Shown here: piece after piece, positions 21,605 to 30,386 of the stretch
How positions within the stretch are numbered: position 1 is the first letter of the stretch
Layout of the letters: every line of letters begins with the position of its first letter
Assembly (NCBI GenBank): GCA_013334225.1
Contig: JAAXXY010000016.1
Coordinates: 1 to 64,000, forward strand
Reading direction: 5' to 3'
DNA: 64,000 nt
Origin: Chlorobiaceae bacterium
GTDB lineage: Bacteria; Bacteroidota; Chlorobiia; Chlorobiales; Chlorobiaceae
Made by a program: the position numbers and the translations under genes
Notes under the pieces: model-generated
Seen by the model: the letters and a program-made list of their open reading frames with translations, nothing else
Told to the model about the DNA's origin: nothing
The model's database searches: none

Positions 21605-21955
21605 TCAGATCGATTTCTCTTCCAAACTTTTCACAAGCAGGCGGGCATTTTCATGCAGGATGACAGAAGCACTTTTCATCTCTTCCATGTTTCCGGATTT
21701 TGCCGCGAATTCCAGCGAATAAGCACTTCTGCTCATAAGATCTGCTCCGATATTGGCCGCTTCTCCTTTTATAAGGTGAGCGAGGGACGCCACCTGCCGG
21801 AAATCGTTTCCATCGATATGTTTTTCCAGTTCGACAAGCTTTCCGGGCAAGTCCTCACGGAACTTGCCGAGGATGATTTGAGCAAGCTCCCTGTCATCCA
21901 TCATCCTTTTCAGGAACTCTTCAAAGTTGAAAATATCCGTCGAACTGCTATTCAT
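21605..21955 (-). CDS. Stand-alone Hpt (histidine phosphotransfer) domain protein
   Basis: 116 aa from the ATG at 21955; VASLAHLIKGEAANIGA (HxxKG) phosphotransfer motif. Confidence 0.8.
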   Translation of the reverse strand: MNSSSTDIFNFEEFLKRMMDDRELAQIILGKFREDLPGKLVELEKHIDGNDFRQVASLAHLIKGEAANIGADLMSRSAYSLEFAAKSGNMEEMKSASVILHENARLLVKSLEEKSI

Positions 21956-22049
21956 GGATGAACATTTCTGGCGTTGTCGAGATAGAAAAAAATACGTTTG
22001 CCTGATTATTACTCCGGCGATTAAAGATAGTAATCCGGTTATGCGCAAA

Positions 22050-22149
22050 TTGTCATTCTGAGGCCGATGCACCCGGACGAAGAACCCATAACCCATGTTG
22101 AAAAATAAGCTGGATCCTTCACTACGCAATGCTTCTTTCAGGATGACAG
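22050..22149. repeat. Short interspersed palindromic repeat (GTCATTC...GGATGAC), copy 2
   Basis: tgtcattctgaggc...gaagaaccc...ggatccttcactacgcaatgcttctttcaggatgacagg; same family as the 16478 copy. Confidence 0.65.
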
Positions 22150-22199
22150 GAAAAATCTCATATTCATCTGTGACCTGAAGTTACCGCAGTGACAAGATA

Positions 22200-22877
22200 T
22201 CATTTAAGAGCCGAAACAATAAAAGAAATTCCGGTTACGATCATGATCAGGCTTGCAATACGGTACAGCCTTTTTCTAACCTTTTCGCCGATAATATGAA
22301 CGGTTTTCCCTACCAGTACAAGAGCGGGAGCCGTACCGATCCCGAAGAGGAACATCATGAATGCTCCCGTGAGCATTGCTGTAAACCGGTTATCAGTTTC
22401 CATCGCAGTTCTCATGGCGGCCAGGAGCGCAGTATAGGAGAGCCCGCACGGCAGAAAACCGAGCACGATGCCCATCGGGTAATAGGTGCCGGCCGACCTG
22501 GGACCTTTGAACATATCCATGGTTTTTCTGATCAAGGGCAGCAGAGGAGTGCAGGCGTTGATACTGTTTTTAAGAGGGAGCCATTCTGCTGTTGCAAGGC
22601 CCATGAGGATAACGAAAAGGCCGGCAATGACAAGCACGATGGTCTGGAATTTTTCGATCGATGCTGCAAGAATGAGAAAAGAGCCTGAAAGACCCGCGAA
22701 ACCCCCAAGCAAGCTGTAGGTGGTTATTCTGCCGAGATGGAAAAGTATATGGCGGACTGCTCCGGTTTCTTTTTCTCCAACGAAAAAAGCGCATACAAGA
22801 GGACCACACATGCCGATGCAATGACCAAAGCCCCCTGCAAGACCGCTGAGCAGCATTGCGAAAAAAATACTGATCAT
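22200..22877 (-). CDS. Sulfite exporter TauE/SafE-like (UreH-type) membrane protein of the cbb3 maturation cluster
   Basis: SGLAGGFGHCIGMCGPLV and GFLPCGLSYTALLAA motifs; adjacent to ccoS/ccoI. Confidence 0.85.
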   Translation of the reverse strand: MISIFFAMLLSGLAGGFGHCIGMCGPLVCAFFVGEKETGAVRHILFHLGRITTYSLLGGFAGLSGSFLILAASIEKFQTIVLVIAGLFVILMGLATAEWLPLKNSINACTPLLPLIRKTMDMFKGPRSAGTYYPMGIVLGFLPCGLSYTALLAAMRTAMETDNRFTAMLTGAFMMFLFGIGTAPALVLVGKTVHIIGEKVRKRLYRIASLIMIVTGISFIVSALK

Positions 22878-22881
22878 GGGA

Positions 22882-23052
22882 TCACTTTAACGGTTTTCGA
22901 CCTGGCTGTTCATCGTCGTCATCATCCAGCATCCGGTATTTCGGTGCTTCGGGATCGTCGAACTGTCCGCTTTTAACCGCCCATATGAAGAGGAACCATG
23001 CTGCGGTGCCGACAAAGAAGCCGATACCGATCAGAAAAAAGATACTGGTCAT
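22882..23052 (-). CDS. ccoS: cbb3-type cytochrome oxidase assembly protein CcoS (not in supplied ORF track)
   Basis: Manually translated: MTSIFFLIGIGFFVGTAAWFLFIWAVKSGQFDDPEAPKYRMLDDDDEQPGRKPLK*; the FDDPE...R.L.DD pattern is typical of CcoS. Confidence 0.9.
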   Translation of the reverse strand: MTSIFFLIGIGFFVGTAAWFLFIWAVKSGQFDDPEAPKYRMLDDDDDEQPGRKPLK

Positions 23053-23062
23053 ACCTGAAGCA

Positions 23063-25489
23063 TCAGATTTTGCGTAAACGCAGGGAGTTGCCTACAACAA
23101 TGAGCGAACTTGCCGCCATGAAGAACGATGACATGATCGGATGGAGAAGGCCCGAAACGGCAAGGGGCAGTGCTATGAGATTATACGAAAAAGCCCAGAC
23201 AAGGTTCTGTCTGATGACGGAAAAACATTTCCTTGAGCTGTCGATGAGTGTATCAATGAGGGTCAGGTCGTTTTTCAGGATAGCCACATCGGCGCATTCA
23301 AGAGCGAGGCCCGTCGAGCTTCCGAGCGTCACGCCCGTATCTGCGGCTGTAAGTGCAGGTGCGTCGTTGATGCCGTCTCCGGCCATCATGACACAGGCAC
23401 CCGTTTTTTTCATGCGTTCTATACTCTCCGCTTTGCCGGTCGGTCCGAGCTCAGCTTCAACATCGCCGATGCCGCATTTCAGCGAGATATAAGCTGCGAC
23501 ACCTCTGTTGTCGCCGGTCAGAATGGAAAGATGAAGCTTTTTGCGGCGAAGCCCTTCTATCAACGCAAGGGTATCCTTTCGTAAATCGTCTATGAGAGCG
23601 ATCATCCCTGCCGGTGCTCTGTCGCAGGCAACCCTGACGACCGTCTTTCCATTGGATTCGAGGGTGGCGGCTGTTTTTTCCTGTTCCGCAGAGAATGTTA
23701 TCCCTTCGCTTTCCATAAACGTTTTCGAACCAGCCTTCCAGTTGCTTCCGTTGATATCGGCAGAAACTCCCTTGCCTGGAATGGCCCTGAAATGTTCGGC
23801 ACTGAGGAGTTCCCTGTTCCATAAAGCCTTGATGGCCCGGCCAGAAGGATGTTCCGAACTGGCTTCAAGGGACGCTGCATGATGGATCAGATTTTCGGTT
23901 GTCCCGAAATCGATGATATCGGTGACGGAAGGTTTTCCTTCGGTGATGGTGCCTGTCTTGTCGAGCACCATATGTGTGGTTTTCGATACGGTCTCGAAAA
24001 CATCTCCTCCTTTGACGAGAATGCCTTTTTTTCCTGCGGCTGTCGTTCCGACAAGGATTGCAAGGGGGGTTGCAAGGCCAAGGGCGCAGGGACATGCGAT
24101 GACCAGTACGGAAACCGCGTTCATGAGGGCGGTAACGGTATTCCCTGAAGTGAATTTCCAGAAAGTGAAGGTCAGCAGGGCAAGGACAATGGTTGCCAGG
24201 ACGAAAAATCCTGCTGTCCTGTCGGCTATGCCCTGAATTGGCGCTTTCCGTGACTGGGCTTCCCTGACGGTACTGATTATACCTGCAAGTACCGTATCTC
24301 CGGCATCTCCCGTCACCCTGATTTTCAGCCTGCCGTTGATCGGGAACGTGCCGGCAAAAACATCGCTTCCGTCTGATTTGAACAGGGAGATGGATTCTCC
24401 CGTCAGCATCGATTCGTTAACCTCCGCTTCACCTTCTATAACTTTGCCGTCAAGGGGGATCCTGTCACCCGGGATCACCTCGATGCAATCTCCCGGCCGA
24501 ACGTCTGTAACGGGTACTATGGTGGTTTCACCGTCAGATGAAACGACCGTCGCTTCCCGGGGCTGAAGTTCCGCGAGCTCATTGATGGCGTTTTCTGACT
24601 TTAGCCTCGAAGCGCCTTCAAGAAACCTGCCGAGAAGAATGAAGGTGATAATCATTGCGGCGGTATCGAAAAAGACCTCTCCCCCGGTTACGATCGCGGC
24701 AACACTGTACAAATAAGCCGAAAGTGAGCCTAGGGCTACAAGCAGGTCCATGCCGGGTGTTCCCGACCTGATGGAGCGCCACGCACCGGACAGGAATGGA
24801 AAGCCCGAATAAAATACGACGGGAGTGGAAAGTGCCCAGGAAATGAGCTGAAAGGGCATTCTGTAGCGGGTTTCCATGCCCTGGAAAAATCCGGCATAGA
24901 GGGCAGCAGAGAAGAGCATGAGCTGCATTGAAAAAAAAGAGGCGGTGCCGAAGCGGATAAGAAGCTCCTGCTTTTCCTTTGCGAGAATATCCGACTCATG
25001 GCCTTTTCGGCAGGGGTGAGGGAAATAGCCGATGGAACGCAGAGCTTCAAGAATGGCAGCGAGGTCGATCCTGTCCTGCAGCCAGCTGATCGATGCCCGG
25101 TGCGTCGCATAGTTAACCCTTGCCTGCAGGACTCCGTCGAGCTTCATCAGGTACTTTTCCACAAGCCAGATACATGAAGCGCACCTGATACCTGAAAGCA
25201 GAATTTCAATGTGACTTTCCCTGCCGGATGTTGTAACGTTTCCGGTGAATGAAGATATCCCGATCTTCATTGAATTGACAGGCGAACCGGGTTCCCAGTC
25301 GCAGCGGCGACTGTAGAACGCGTCAAGGGAGTTGCTGTGGATGATTTCGTAAATTCCGAGACATCCATGGCAGCAGAAATAGCAGACTTTTCCGTTGATT
25401 TCAGATGCTATGGCGGTTTTACTGCTGATTTCCTGAAGGCAGTGTTCGCATCTTGTATTTTCTGAGGGAGGGCTTTCAGTATCTGACAT
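23063..25489 (-). CDS. ccoI: Copper-translocating P1B-type ATPase (CcoI/FixI)
   Basis: Cys-rich N-terminus (CEHCLQEI...CYFCCHGC), HMA GIRCASCIWLVE, CPCAL, DKTGTITEGKP, GDGINDAPAL. Confidence 0.93.
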   Translation of the reverse strand: MSDTESPPSENTRCEHCLQEISSKTAIASEINGKVCYFCCHGCLGIYEIIHSNSLDAFYSRRCDWEPGSPVNSMKIGISSFTGNVTTSGRESHIEILLSGIRCASCIWLVEKYLMKLDGVLQARVNYATHRASISWLQDRIDLAAILEALRSIGYFPHPCRKGHESDILAKEKQELLIRFGTASFFSMQLMLFSAALYAGFFQGMETRYRMPFQLISWALSTPVVFYSGFPFLSGAWRSIRSGTPGMDLLVALGSLSAYLYSVAAIVTGGEVFFDTAAMIITFILLGRFLEGASRLKSENAINELAELQPREATVVSSDGETTIVPVTDVRPGDCIEVIPGDRIPLDGKVIEGEAEVNESMLTGESISLFKSDGSDVFAGTFPINGRLKIRVTGDAGDTVLAGIISTVREAQSRKAPIQGIADRTAGFFVLATIVLALLTFTFWKFTSGNTVTALMNAVSVLVIACPCALGLATPLAILVGTTAAGKKGILVKGGDVFETVSKTTHMVLDKTGTITEGKPSVTDIIDFGTTENLIHHAASLEASSEHPSGRAIKALWNRELLSAEHFRAIPGKGVSADINGSNWKAGSKTFMESEGITFSAEQEKTAATLESNGKTVVRVACDRAPAGMIALIDDLRKDTLALIEGLRRKKLHLSILTGDNRGVAAYISLKCGIGDVEAELGPTGKAESIERMKKTGACVMMAGDGINDAPALTAADTGVTLGSSTGLALECADVAILKNDLTLIDTLIDSSRKCFSVIRQNLVWAFSYNLIALPLAVSGLLHPIMSSFFMAASSLIVVGNSLRLRKI

Positions 25490-25904
25490 CGAAAGTGAAC
25501 GCCATATTGTTAAGAGCATCCGAGAGTATCGTTGCCCTCCAGAGGGTTCTGCCGCTCCTGCAACGGACGATTATGCCCCTGCCGTCGTAGGTGCAGCCAT
25601 TTCTTTTTTTCAGAATGACCTGATTTTTACCCATCATCATGCCCGGCATGTCGAGATCGAGCAGCAGTGTTTCGGGAAGTGCCGTGCATGGCGTTAGCGT
25701 GACGCTGAAAACAAGTTCCGCCATTGCTTTCACCGGTTTCGGACTGATGTCGAAGGAGATGGTCCTGTCAGCAGCACTTTTTATGCATGGCCCCTGATCC
25801 ATATTACAGTCCGCTGCCTTTAAGGCCGGCGTGGCAAGCAGCAGCATGGCTAATGTCATGAGCACTGTATGACAGAAGAATTTCAGTTGACGTCGAAAAA
25901 CCAT
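25476..25904 (-). CDS. Exported FixH/YtkA-like protein with Met-rich motif, embedded between ccoH and ccoI
   Basis: Signal peptide; LLDLDMPGMMMGKNQVILKKR; overlaps both neighbours. Confidence 0.55.
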   Translation of the reverse strand: MVFRRQLKFFCHTVLMTLAMLLLATPALKAADCNMDQGPCIKSAADRTISFDISPKPVKAMAELVFSVTLTPCTALPETLLLDLDMPGMMMGKNQVILKKRNGCTYDGRGIIVRCRSGRTLWRATILSDALNNMAFTFDVRY

Positions 25905-26320
25905 TTTTTGCTTGTCCTGAGGTTGTTTTTTTCAAGATCGACACGAACAAGCCAGATCCCTTTGAAGGGAATTGCACTCTGAGTATGATAGTTCCCGGGA
26001 GAGACCTCCTTCATGTTCATTGACCTGTCATAACCGGTTGTGGAAATGTTTCCGATAAACAGGTTGAGAGCAGCTTTTTCAAGTGGTTTTCCATGTGAAG
26101 TCACACGAATGTTGATCTCGTTGGCCCCTCTTTTCAATTTTTCCGGCGGATTTACCGCGATGTCGAGTTGCCGCTCTATGGCTTTTGACTGGAAAAAATC
26201 TTTTGACCGCTCATAATAATTGTCTTCGACAAGGCCTTCGTTTCTGCTGTATGCCATATAGATCCCGGTGCCCATGGCAATGAGGAACAGGGGAATAAGT
26301 ATTGAAAAGACAATTTTCAT
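25883..26320 (-). CDS. ccoH: FixH/CcoH family protein
   Basis: N-terminal TM, YYERSKDFFQSKAIERQL, GIWLVRVDLEKNNLRTSKKWFFDV; operon context. Confidence 0.85.
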   Translation of the reverse strand: MKIVFSILIPLFLIAMGTGIYMAYSRNEGLVEDNYYERSKDFFQSKAIERQLDIAVNPPEKLKRGANEINIRVTSHGKPLEKAALNLFIGNISTTGYDRSMNMKEVSPGNYHTQSAIPFKGIWLVRVDLEKNNLRTSKKWFFDVN

Positions 26321-27420
26321 AGAAAACCGGTTTCCCTGTTGATTGAAACACCTTCGCCTGACAGCATGATATTGATTTTATCCTGTTTGGTTGTGGATTT
26401 TACCATGATCTTTCCATGCAGGGAAGCGAAAGGCTTCAGCAGGAGTTGTTTTTCCCCGATAATTATGACGTTGTCAGGAGAAGAGAGATCGAGCTGAATC
26501 GTTCTCGGGCTGTTGTTGTATATGGTGTAAGCATAACGGTTCAGACCGGCTGGAAGCGGATCAGGCTCTCTCGTTACAAGGAAATCGACCGGAGGCCTTG
26601 TCCATACCAGCAGGCACAGTATGACGGCAAACACTATCGTGATCCCGCCCATCCAGAACGTTTTAGGGCGCAGAACATTCCCTTTGTAATCAGGGAAGGG
26701 CAGCATTCCCCTTTTTTTGCTGATGGTACGGCAGATATCGATACATTCGGCACACGCGATACAGCTTGAGCTCAATCCTTTCTTGATATCGATTCCAACC
26801 GGGCAGACCCTGACGCACTCGTCGCATTTCATGCAGGTGTCATCACGCGAAACGTCATACTCGATGACGACGGTATCCTTGTCGAAAAGAACGTTCTGGA
26901 GCATGGAATATGGACAGACCGAAGTACAGAACTTCCTTCCCATGAAAGCCAGTTCGAGATAGACCGTGATCCATAGAACAAGGAAAAACCCGGTTATGGT
27001 AGTTGATACGAAAAGCTCTTTGAAGACATCGGCAGGGGGAACGAAATACCAGATCATGGTAATAGACACGAGAGCGGAAAAAGGCAGCAAAATAATTTTT
27101 TGCGCCATTTGCCGCTTTTTGCGGCCGAAGAGTTTGGCAATGTTGTCGCTCAGGTCGAGAAGCACTGTCTGGGGGCATAGCCAGCCGCACCAGATCCTTC
27201 CGAAAATGGCGGTCACAAAGGTGAAGAGCAGCAGGAAAAAGAGTGTTGCGGCAAGGATCAGATAAAATTCCCGGATCCATATGACCGTTCCGAAAAAGTA
27301 AAGCTTCAGTTCGCCGATGTCAAATCTGAGCGCGCTGTGTGAATTGATCGTCAAGAACGGCAAGCCAGTCAGGATGAGAGCCTGAAGGATTTCAACGATG
27401 GTTCGGTACTTTTTCCACAA
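26317..27420 (-). CDS. ccoG: Cytochrome c oxidase accessory protein CcoG (polyferredoxin-like)
   Basis: RIWCGWLCPQTV, CTSVCPYSMLQ, CMKCDECVRVCPVGIDIKKG, CIACAECIDIC. Confidence 0.93.
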   Translation of the reverse strand: MWKKYRTIVEILQALILTGLPFLTINSHSALRFDIGELKLYFFGTVIWIREFYLILAATLFFLLLFTFVTAIFGRIWCGWLCPQTVLLDLSDNIAKLFGRKKRQMAQKIILLPFSALVSITMIWYFVPPADVFKELFVSTTITGFFLVLWITVYLELAFMGRKFCTSVCPYSMLQNVLFDKDTVVIEYDVSRDDTCMKCDECVRVCPVGIDIKKGLSSSCIACAECIDICRTISKKRGMLPFPDYKGNVLRPKTFWMGGITIVFAVILCLLVWTRPPVDFLVTREPDPLPAGLNRYAYTIYNNSPRTIQLDLSSPDNVIIIGEKQLLLKPFASLHGKIMVKSTTKQDKINIMLSGEGVSINRETGFL

Positions 27421-27466
27421 AACGGCAGACTCAAAATTGATGAAATGCTGATTCGAACAGTGGAGG

Positions 27467-27925
27467 TTATTTTTTTCTCAGTTTTTCAAGATATGCAACG
27501 ACTTTGATGATCCTGTCTGAACCAAGCTGAGGCAAAAAGCCGGGCATTCCGTTCGGCCTGCCTTTGGCAGCAGAAATATACAGATCCTGTTCTGTCGATC
27601 CGTATTTCAGTTCAGCGATAAGATTCGGGCCAATGCCGCCGGTAGCATCGGCGTTATGACATGCAGCACAGTTCGAAGCAAATATTTCCTTTCCTTCACC
27701 GATTGCTTTTTCATCACCTGCATATTTGCTTGCCGGAGCGGCTGTCTCGGTTTTCGCGGCAGAAGCCATCTCCTTTTTGTACTTGTCGTAGAATGACCAG
27801 CCCGAAATGGCCGGCGTATAGGAAACCACATACCAGATTAAGAAAATGATCGCTGCGAAAAAGAAAATCAGCCAGCCAGCAGGTATTTTGTTGTGACCCT
27901 CCTGGGGTTCTCCGGTATCGTTCAT
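27467..27925 (-). CDS. ccoP: Short, mono-haem CcoP-like cytochrome c subunit of cbb3 oxidase
   Basis: N-terminal TM anchor (IPAGWLIFFFAAIIFLIWYVVSYTPAISGWSFYDKY) and a single CAACH motif; 152 aa. Confidence 0.85.
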   Translation of the reverse strand: MNDTGEPQEGHNKIPAGWLIFFFAAIIFLIWYVVSYTPAISGWSFYDKYKKEMASAAKTETAAPASKYAGDEKAIGEGKEIFASNCAACHNADATGGIGPNLIAELKYGSTEQDLYISAAKGRPNGMPGFLPQLGSDRIIKVVAYLEKLRKK

Positions 27926-27982
27926 GTCAGCCTCCTCTTGATTATTGGCGGAAGTCCGGGAAACAGTTCACTTTCGGCATGC

Positions 27983-28126
27983 TTATTCGTCCTCATCGAG
28001 CATTCTGTGCTTCGGTTCCTCGACTTTCTTTTTCCTTGCTGGATTGTAGTAATACAGAATGATTCCCAGCATGACGAGTGCAAGAAGCACGGTAAAGAAA
28101 ACATATGCCAATGCCGAAAAATTCAA
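27983..28126 (-). CDS. ccoQ: CcoQ/FixQ-like small membrane subunit (not in supplied ORF track; TTG start)
   Basis: Manually translated from TTG 28126: (M)NFSALAYVFFTVLLALVMLGIILYYYNPARKKKVEEPKHRMLDEDE*; GGAGG lies 7 nt upstream; TTG overlaps the ccoO TGA (TTGA). Confidence 0.8.
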   Translation of the reverse strand: MNFSALAYVFFTVLLALVMLGIILYYYNPARKKKVEEPKHRMLDEDE

Positions 28127-28794
28127 TTTTTTGCCTCCAAATTCTTGACATCTCTTCCCAGTTTCTGAAGGTATGCGATCATTGCATCCATTTCGGTGAG
28201 CTCCTTCTGAAGTTCGGGAGGGGTAACCTGGTTACGGCTTTCTTTCGATGCATAGGTGTCGGATGTCACCATGCTCCGGTACTTGATGATCTGGTTCTGA
28301 ACATCACTTTCGGAATATCCATATCCGAGGACAGAGGTCTTTCTGAAAGAGTTCGATGTATCGAGTCTGTTTTTCGCCAGCCAGCCATACGGAGGCATGT
28401 TGGATTTCTGGAAAAGGCGCTGAGGGCTCTGCATATGGCTGTAGTGCCATGAATCGGGATATTTTCCTCCGATCCTGTTGAGATCCGGACCTGTCCGGCG
28501 GGATCCCCAGAGGAAAGGCCTGTCGTAGGCGAATTCTTCGGGTTTCGAATATTCGCCATAGCGAAGCACTTCGGTTCTCAGCGGACGTACTGTCTGGGTA
28601 TGGCAGTTGTTGCAGCCTTCCCTCATATAGATGTCCCTGCCTTCAAGTTCGACCGCGGTGTATGGCTTGATGTAAGAGCTGACAGGCTGTGTCGAAGGCA
28701 TGAAAAGAGGTACAAAGACGGTCACCACCGTTCCGATGAGAATCACTGCAGCTGAAATTACAGCAAAAATAACCGGTTTTGAATAGATACCCAT
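28123..28794 (-). CDS. ccoO: cbb3-type cytochrome c oxidase subunit II (mono-haem CcoO)
   Basis: EGCNNCHTQTVRPLRTEVLRYGEYSKPEEFAYDRPFLWGSRRTGPDL. Confidence 0.95.
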   Translation of the reverse strand: MGIYSKPVIFAVISAAVILIGTVVTVFVPLFMPSTQPVSSYIKPYTAVELEGRDIYMREGCNNCHTQTVRPLRTEVLRYGEYSKPEEFAYDRPFLWGSRRTGPDLNRIGGKYPDSWHYSHMQSPQRLFQKSNMPPYGWLAKNRLDTSNSFRKTSVLGYGYSESDVQNQIIKYRSMVTSDTYASKESRNQVTPPELQKELTEMDAMIAYLQKLGRDVKNLEAKN

Positions 28795-28824
28795 GATAGC
28801 AGCTCCTGTTTACGGGTTTGTCGG

Positions 28825-30216
28825 TTATGCTTCAGCTTCGACGGGTTGTTTGCGCGTCGTCATGAAAATATTCCAGGCAAAAACAAGTATGCCGATGAAA
28901 TAGATGATTCCGGCAATAAATCGCAGCCGGTAATACGGATAGAGCGAAGTGACGGAGTCGAGGAAATTGTACATCAGCGAACCGTCGGGGTTTGTGGCTT
29001 TCCACATGGCGCCCTGCTGAATTCCGCCTATCCACATGGTGACGGTCCAGACAAGCTGGCCGACAAGGATAAGCCAGAAGTGAACGTTCGCAAGCTTGAT
29101 GCTGTAAAGTTCGGTACGGTAAATTTTCGGGATCATGTAATAAAACGATGCGGAGATCGTCAGTGCGACCCATCCCATGGTGCCCATGTGAACATGTCCG
29201 ACAACCCAGTCGGTATAGTGGAAAAAGGCGTTGAGGGTGCGCAGGCCCTGAGTGGGCCCCTGGATTGTCTGGAGCCCGTAGAACGTTATGCCTGCAATGA
29301 AAAATTTGACGAGATAATTGGAGCGCATCTGGTCCCAGTTTCCCTGGAGGGTGTAATAGCCGTTTACGACCGATCCCCAGGATGGTGCGATCAGGAAAAT
29401 ACTGAACGCGATCGCAACTGTCTGGATCCATTCAGGGAGCGGGGTCAGCATGAGATGGTGCGCACCGGTCCAGAGGTAGGCAAAGATGAGCGCCCAGAAG
29501 GAAACGATGGATAGCCTGTGGCTGTATATCGGCAGCCCGGTGGCTTTCGGAAGGAAATAATAGAACATGGCAAGAACGGGTACCGTGAAAATGAACCCAA
29601 CGATATTATGCCCGTACCACCACTCAACGTTAGCGTCGTTGGCTCCCGCATAAATGCTGTATGACTTGAATAGGGTGACAGGTACTTCAAGGTTGTTGAC
29701 GATGTAAAGCACCGCTATGGTGACGGTCATGGCAATGATGTACCAGAGAGAAATGTACATCTGTTTTTCCTTCCTCTTGATGAGAATGGCGAAAACATTG
29801 ACGGCGAACATGACCCAGAGTATCACCACGCCGATATCGAGCGGCCATTCGAGTTCGGCATATTCCTTGGTGGTGTTCATGCCTGCGAAAAGGCTCACCG
29901 CTGCAAGGGCGATGGCGATATTGAAAAGGTAGAGGTGAGCTTTGGCCAGGCCGGGGAAGGGGAGCGGTGTCCTGGTAAGACGCTGCAGGATGTAATAGGA
30001 TGTCGCAAAGATTCCTGCAAGACCGAACCCGAGGCCGAGACCGTTGGTGTGGACAACACGCAGCCTGCCGAAACTGAGCCATGGAGTGAGGTTAAGCGCC
30101 GGATTGAACATTTCGAATGCTATCCAGAGCCCTACAATCAGTCCGATAATCAGCCAGAATAGCGCCGAGTAGGTAAACCCACGCACTACTTTGTAGTCGT
30201 ACCCAGCTTCGCTCAT
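28825..30216 (-). CDS. ccoN: cbb3-type cytochrome c oxidase subunit I (CcoN)
   Basis: NANVEWWYGHNIVGF, GAHHLMLTPLPEW and WVVGHVHMGTMGW haem-copper oxidase motifs; start set at the internal ATG (MSEAGYDYK). Confidence 0.95.
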   Translation of the reverse strand: MSEAGYDYKVVRGFTYSALFWLIIGLIVGLWIAFEMFNPALNLTPWLSFGRLRVVHTNGLGLGFGLAGIFATSYYILQRLTRTPLPFPGLAKAHLYLFNIAIALAAVSLFAGMNTTKEYAELEWPLDIGVVILWVMFAVNVFAILIKRKEKQMYISLWYIIAMTVTIAVLYIVNNLEVPVTLFKSYSIYAGANDANVEWWYGHNIVGFIFTVPVLAMFYYFLPKATGLPIYSHRLSIVSFWALIFAYLWTGAHHLMLTPLPEWIQTVAIAFSIFLIAPSWGSVVNGYYTLQGNWDQMRSNYLVKFFIAGITFYGLQTIQGPTQGLRTLNAFFHYTDWVVGHVHMGTMGWVALTISASFYYMIPKIYRTELYSIKLANVHFWLILVGQLVWTVTMWIGGIQQGAMWKATNPDGSLMYNFLDSVTSLYPYYRLRFIAGIIYFIGILVFAWNIFMTTRKQPVEAEA

Positions 30217-30333
30217 GCTTTCCTCCATATCTTGATTGACGATTGAAAGAAAAAGAACACGATATGCCCAATGGTACCGTTTGCATATATAACTATTAAG
30301 TTAAGCACAATTTTACTTTCATGAAAGTGAAAA

Positions 30334-30368
30334 ATAAAAAACCGGACGATTTATGCCCGGTTTTTTAT
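30334..30368. terminator. Bidirectional rho-independent terminator downstream of mtnA
   Basis: Perfect 12-bp stem ATAAAAAACCGG / CCGGTTTTTTAT. Confidence 0.85.
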
Positions 30369-30386
30369 GAAGTTATGAGGAACAGC

